Assembly (NCBI RefSeq): GCF_001513975.1 | Contig: NZ_KQ947989.1 | Location: 248,001-312,000, forward strand | Length of the DNA: 64,000 nt | Source of the DNA: Streptomyces curacoi | GTDB taxonomy: Bacteria; Actinomycetota; Actinomycetes; Streptomycetales; Streptomycetaceae | Direction of reading: 5' to 3' | Shown here: positions 61,744 through 64,000 of the stretch, piece after piece | How the letters are laid out: the number at the start of each line of letters is the position of its first letter | How positions within the stretch are numbered: position 1 is the first letter of the stretch | The notes under the pieces: model-generated | Databases searched by the model: none | What the model was told of the DNA's origin: nothing | What the model saw: only the letters and a program-made list of their open reading frames with translations | Program-made: the position numbers and the translations under genes

Positions 61744-62238
61744 ATGACGAGCGAACCGACCCCGGCGGCCCCGCGCGAGGGCCGGCTGCAGCCGCGCCGG
61801 TCACTGGCCGTGTGCGCGCTGATCGGCGCGGCGGTGATGGCCGCGGTCGATGAGATCGTCTTCCACCAGGTCCTGCACTGGCACCACTTCTACGACCGTT
61901 CCACGCCCGGCATCGCCCTGCTGTCCGACGGGCTGCTGCACACCGGCGAGTTGCTGGCCCTGGTCGCCGGTTTCTTCCTCTTCGCGGACCTGCGCCGGCG
62001 CAACACCCTGGCCCCGGCGCATGCGCGGGCCGGCTTCTTCCTGGGCCTGGGTGGCTTCCAGCTCTTCGACGGGGTCGTCGACCACAAGCTGCTGCGCCTG
62101 CACCAGATCCGCTACGGCGTGGACGTCACCCCCTACGACTGGGGATGGAACCTCGCCGGGCTCGTCTTCCTGCTCGTGGGCATCTCCCTGACCGTCCACG
62201 CGACCCGCCACGCCCCGGATGGAACGGCCCGCACATGA
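61744..62238 (+). CDS. DUF2243 membrane protein
   Basis: A 164-aa protein with four predicted membrane helices and the family pattern AAVDEIVFHQVLHWHHFYD and GFQLFDGVVDHKLLRLHQIRYG. The many histidines in these helices suggest metal or heme binding. Its function is unknown. It overlaps the CtaG-like gene by 4 nt (ATGA at 62235-62238), and the same pair occurs together in other actinomycetes. Start ATG 61744 with the upstream AGGAAGG. Confidence 0.85.
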   Translation: MTSEPTPAAPREGRLQPRRSLAVCALIGAAVMAAVDEIVFHQVLHWHHFYDRSTPGIALLSDGLLHTGELLALVAGFFLFADLRRRNTLAPAHARAGFFLGLGGFQLFDGVVDHKLLRLHQIRYGVDVTPYDWGWNLAGLVFLLVGISLTVHATRHAPDGTART

Positions 62239-63071
62239 CCCTGCCCCACGGCCACTCCGGCACCGGAGAATTCGGGGCAGCCCTGGCTGCGGCCGTGACA
62301 CTTGCCGCACTCGCGTACTTGGCGGCCGCCGCCCGGCTCCGCCGCCGGGGGGACATCTGGCCCCCGCTGCGGGACGCCTCCTTCACCGTCGGCGGCGCGA
62401 CCCTGGTCTACGCGGTGAACGCCCCGCTGCCGGGCGGGCCGTTCACCGCCCACATGACCCGGCACCTCATCGTCGCCATGACCGCTCCGCTGCTGCTGGT
62501 CCTCGCCCGACCCCTCACTCTCACGCTGCGCAGCCTGTCCCCCGGACCGACGCGGGGCACGCTGCTGGCCGTGGCGCACTCGCGACCCGCCACCTGGCTG
62601 CTCTTCCCGCCCCTGGCCGCCGTCCTCGACCTCGGCGGCCTGTGGCTCCTCCACGGCACCCGGCTCCTTGCCACCACCCACCACGAGCCGCTGCTCGACG
62701 CAGCCACCCACACCCACGTCCTGGCCGCCGGATCACTCTTCACCTTCAGCGTCTGCCAGCTCGACCCGGTGCGCCGCCGCTGGAGCCTCGCCGTACGCGG
62801 CACCACACTGCTGGCCGCCGGCACCGCCCACGCGGTCCTCGCCAAGAGCCTCTACGCCACGCCCCCACCGGGCACCGCCTTCACAGCCGCAGACCTGCAC
62901 ACCGGAGCCCAGCTGATGTACTACGGCGGCGACCTCGTCGAAGCCGCACTTGCCGCCGTGCTCGCCGCCCAGTGGTACTCCGCCACCGGCCGCGCCCACC
63001 GACGCCGTGGAGTCAGGACGCCGGCCTCCGAGCGGGCCACGCACGGGCCGACCCGACGCGCGACGCCCTGA
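62235..63071 (+). CDS. CtaG-like (caa3) cytochrome oxidase assembly protein
   Basis: A 278-aa polytopic protein with about seven helices. It has features of the CtaG_caa3 family: MTRHLIVAMTAPLLLVLARP, HTHVLAAGSLFTFSVCQLDP, and DLHTGAQLMYYGGDLVE near the end. Family members help copper insertion into heme-copper oxidases. The last 35 residues form an Arg/Thr-rich tail. It forms an operon with the DUF2243 gene. Confidence 0.85.
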   Translation: MTLPHGHSGTGEFGAALAAAVTLAALAYLAAAARLRRRGDIWPPLRDASFTVGGATLVYAVNAPLPGGPFTAHMTRHLIVAMTAPLLLVLARPLTLTLRSLSPGPTRGTLLAVAHSRPATWLLFPPLAAVLDLGGLWLLHGTRLLATTHHEPLLDAATHTHVLAAGSLFTFSVCQLDPVRRRWSLAVRGTTLLAAGTAHAVLAKSLYATPPPGTAFTAADLHTGAQLMYYGGDLVEAALAAVLAAQWYSATGRAHRRRGVRTPASERATHGPTRRATP

Positions 63072-63106
63072 CAGCAGCAGCATCTGCGATATCGGGCTCG
63101 CGTCGG

Positions 63107-63355
63107 TCAGCGGTCGGCGGATGCCCCGCCGCCCTCGCCGTCCGGCTTCTTCGAGGCGCGCTCCTCGGTCTCGATCCCTTCGAGAGGTTTGCCCGCCGTC
63201 GTGCCGCGCTCAGGCTGGTACCCCTCCTTGGCGCCGGCCGTACCCGGCACGGATCGCTCCTGTGCCTGGCTCTCCGCGCCCGAGTGGGACCCGGGCTCCT
63301 CTTGGCTGCGCGCGCGGTCGTAGCGGTTCCCGCGGTGCTCATGGTGGCCGGTCAT
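63107..63355 (-). CDS. small hydrophilic hypothetical protein
   Basis: An 82-aa protein rich in Gly, Glu, Ser and Arg with no hydrophobic core; it is probably disordered. ATG 63355 has a GGGAGGG site upstream, which is why I prefer it to ATG 63370. It resembles small stress-related hydrophilic proteins of Streptomyces, but no family is recognised. It is divergent from the hemerythrin-domain gene. Confidence 0.55.
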   Translation of the reverse strand: MTGHHEHRGNRYDRARSQEEPGSHSGAESQAQERSVPGTAGAKEGYQPERGTTAGKPLEGIETEERASKKPDGEGGGASADR

Positions 63356-63393
63356 GTCCGTCCCTCCCATCGAGGTCGGGGTCAGTCTGGCCG

Positions 63394-63413
63394 GGTTCCC
63401 AGAGGTGGGAACC
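63394..63413. promoter_or_regulatory. 8-bp inverted repeat
   Basis: GGTTCCCA (63394-63401), 4-nt gap GAGG, TGGGAACC (63406-63413). It lies upstream of the small hydrophilic gene, between the two divergent genes, so it may be a regulator site. No matching regulator is known. Confidence 0.35.
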
Positions 63414-63553
63414 GCGAAACGGGTCCGTGAGCCGTTCGGGCGAGAACCGTAATCCCGCGGCCCGCCGATGTATCAGGCTGTCCGCTTGCGGAAACCCGGT
63501 GCCTGAACAGGGGGGACCGAATACTCAGCGAAAGACGAGAAGAGGGCCCTGCC

Positions 63554-64000
63554 ATGGCTGACGACCTCATCACCCTGGTCACCACCGACCACCGCGAGCT
63601 GCAGCGCCTGTTCGACATGATGAAGACGGACCGGAGCTCCCGGCCGCTGGCCCTGCCCCTGGCCGTGGCCATGCTGGAGGCGCACAGCGAGGCCGAGGAG
63701 GACCGGGTGTACCCGGCCGTGGCCCGCGAGGCCGGCGAGAAGGAAGAGGCCGAGCACGCCGCCGAGGAGCACCACCAGGCGGAGAGCCTCGGTAAGCATT
63801 TGCTGGAGATGGACTGGGAGAGCGAGGAGTTCGACCGCGCTCTGGAGGAGTGGGTCGGCGCCGTGGTGCACCACATCGAGGAGGAGGAGAACGAGATCCT
63901 GCCCGCGCTGGGCGAAGCGGTCGGCCCCGAGCGGCTGCGGGAACTGGGCATGCAGTTCGCCACCCGCCGGTCCCGGAAACTGGCGGGCCAGCCCCTCAAG
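63554..64000 (+). CDS. hemerythrin HHE-domain protein (cut by right edge)
   Basis: The first 149 residues are visible. The pattern LITLVTTDHRELQRLF, LEAHSEAEEDRVYPAV and VHHIEEEENEILPAL gives the His/Glu ligands of a diiron hemerythrin-like four-helix bundle. Members sense or bind oxygen or redox signals, or handle iron. The protein is nearly complete by family standards (about 150-190 aa). Start ATG 63554. It is divergent from the small hydrophilic gene. Confidence 0.88.
   Translation, partial: MADDLITLVTTDHRELQRLFDMMKTDRSSRPLALPLAVAMLEAHSEAEEDRVYPAVAREAGEKEEAEHAAEEHHQAESLGKHLLEMDWESEEFDRALEEWVGAVVHHIEEEENEILPALGEAVGPERLRELGMQFATRRSRKLAGQPLK

Noticed and set aside
1..64000. CRISPR arrays, tRNA/rRNA genes, insertion sequences, prophage
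   Set aside because: No spaced repeats with unique spacers, no transposase or integrase frames, and no cloverleaf-like sequence were noticed. The three short tandem repeats have no spacers of CRISPR size.

Overview
The window is about 64 kb of a high-GC actinomycete chromosome, almost certainly Streptomyces. The evidence is the strong G/C bias at third codon positions, many GTG starts, 4-nt stop/start overlaps (ATGA or GTGA) inside operons, and gene families typical of the genus: SpoIIE-type PP2C phosphatases with PAS/GAF domains, a sigma factor fused to a CAP domain, vWA/MoxR/VMAP proteins, and a short dispersed intergenic element. No tRNA, rRNA, CRISPR array, insertion sequence or prophage was seen. 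All calls rest on reading the sequence and on memory of protein families; no database search was run.

Layout. 1-4.2 kb: two membrane mannosyltransferase-type genes (MptB-like and GT87) and a TPR protein. 4.2-10.0 kb: an amide/aspartate nitrogen module on the minus strand (FadR-type regulator, amino-acid permease, asparaginase, aspartate ammonia-lyase, glutaminase). 10.1-20.2 kb: the most interesting locus. A 76-aa RiPP-like precursor peptide and an HExxH-type putative peptide hydroxylase lie on the plus strand. They converge on a minus-strand, translationally coupled operon of a trypsin-like protease, a VMAP protein, a MoxR AAA ATPase and a 1,449-aa vWA-NB-ARC-TPR protein. It resembles the Fxs peptide systems and the vWA-MoxR-VMAP conflict systems, but has no radical SAM FxsB gene and the peptide lacks the FxSxx terminus. 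20.4-24.7 kb: undecaprenyl-diphosphatase, a two-subunit fluoride channel with DUF190, an SMP-30-like protein, an ArsR-type regulator and a small hypothetical gene.

24.8-32.9 kb: a complete galactan-use regulon. A secreted GH53 endo-galactanase and a GH42 beta-galactosidase diverge from an ABC sugar importer plus LacI regulator, across a shared region with back-to-back promoters and a lac-like palindrome. 33-43.7 kb: mixed metabolism and regulation (VOC protein, MarR, SseB, flavin-dependent hydroxylase, phosphoribosyltransferase-hydrolase fusion, isochorismatase/NCS1 permease pair, M9 collagenase, LysR). It includes a broken pqqB whose 5' part is inverted relative to its 3' part. 43.8-51.4 kb: a long-form GAPDH, a HoxX homologue followed by a frameshifted hydrogenase-maturation protease pseudogene, a ThDP enzyme coupled to a cyclase-family hydrolase, and a nucleotidyltransferase. 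51.4-64 kb: pyruvate carboxylase, two tandem SpoIIE-type phosphatases, the sigma-CAP fusion, a DUF2243/CtaG-like pair and, cut by the right edge, a hemerythrin-domain protein.
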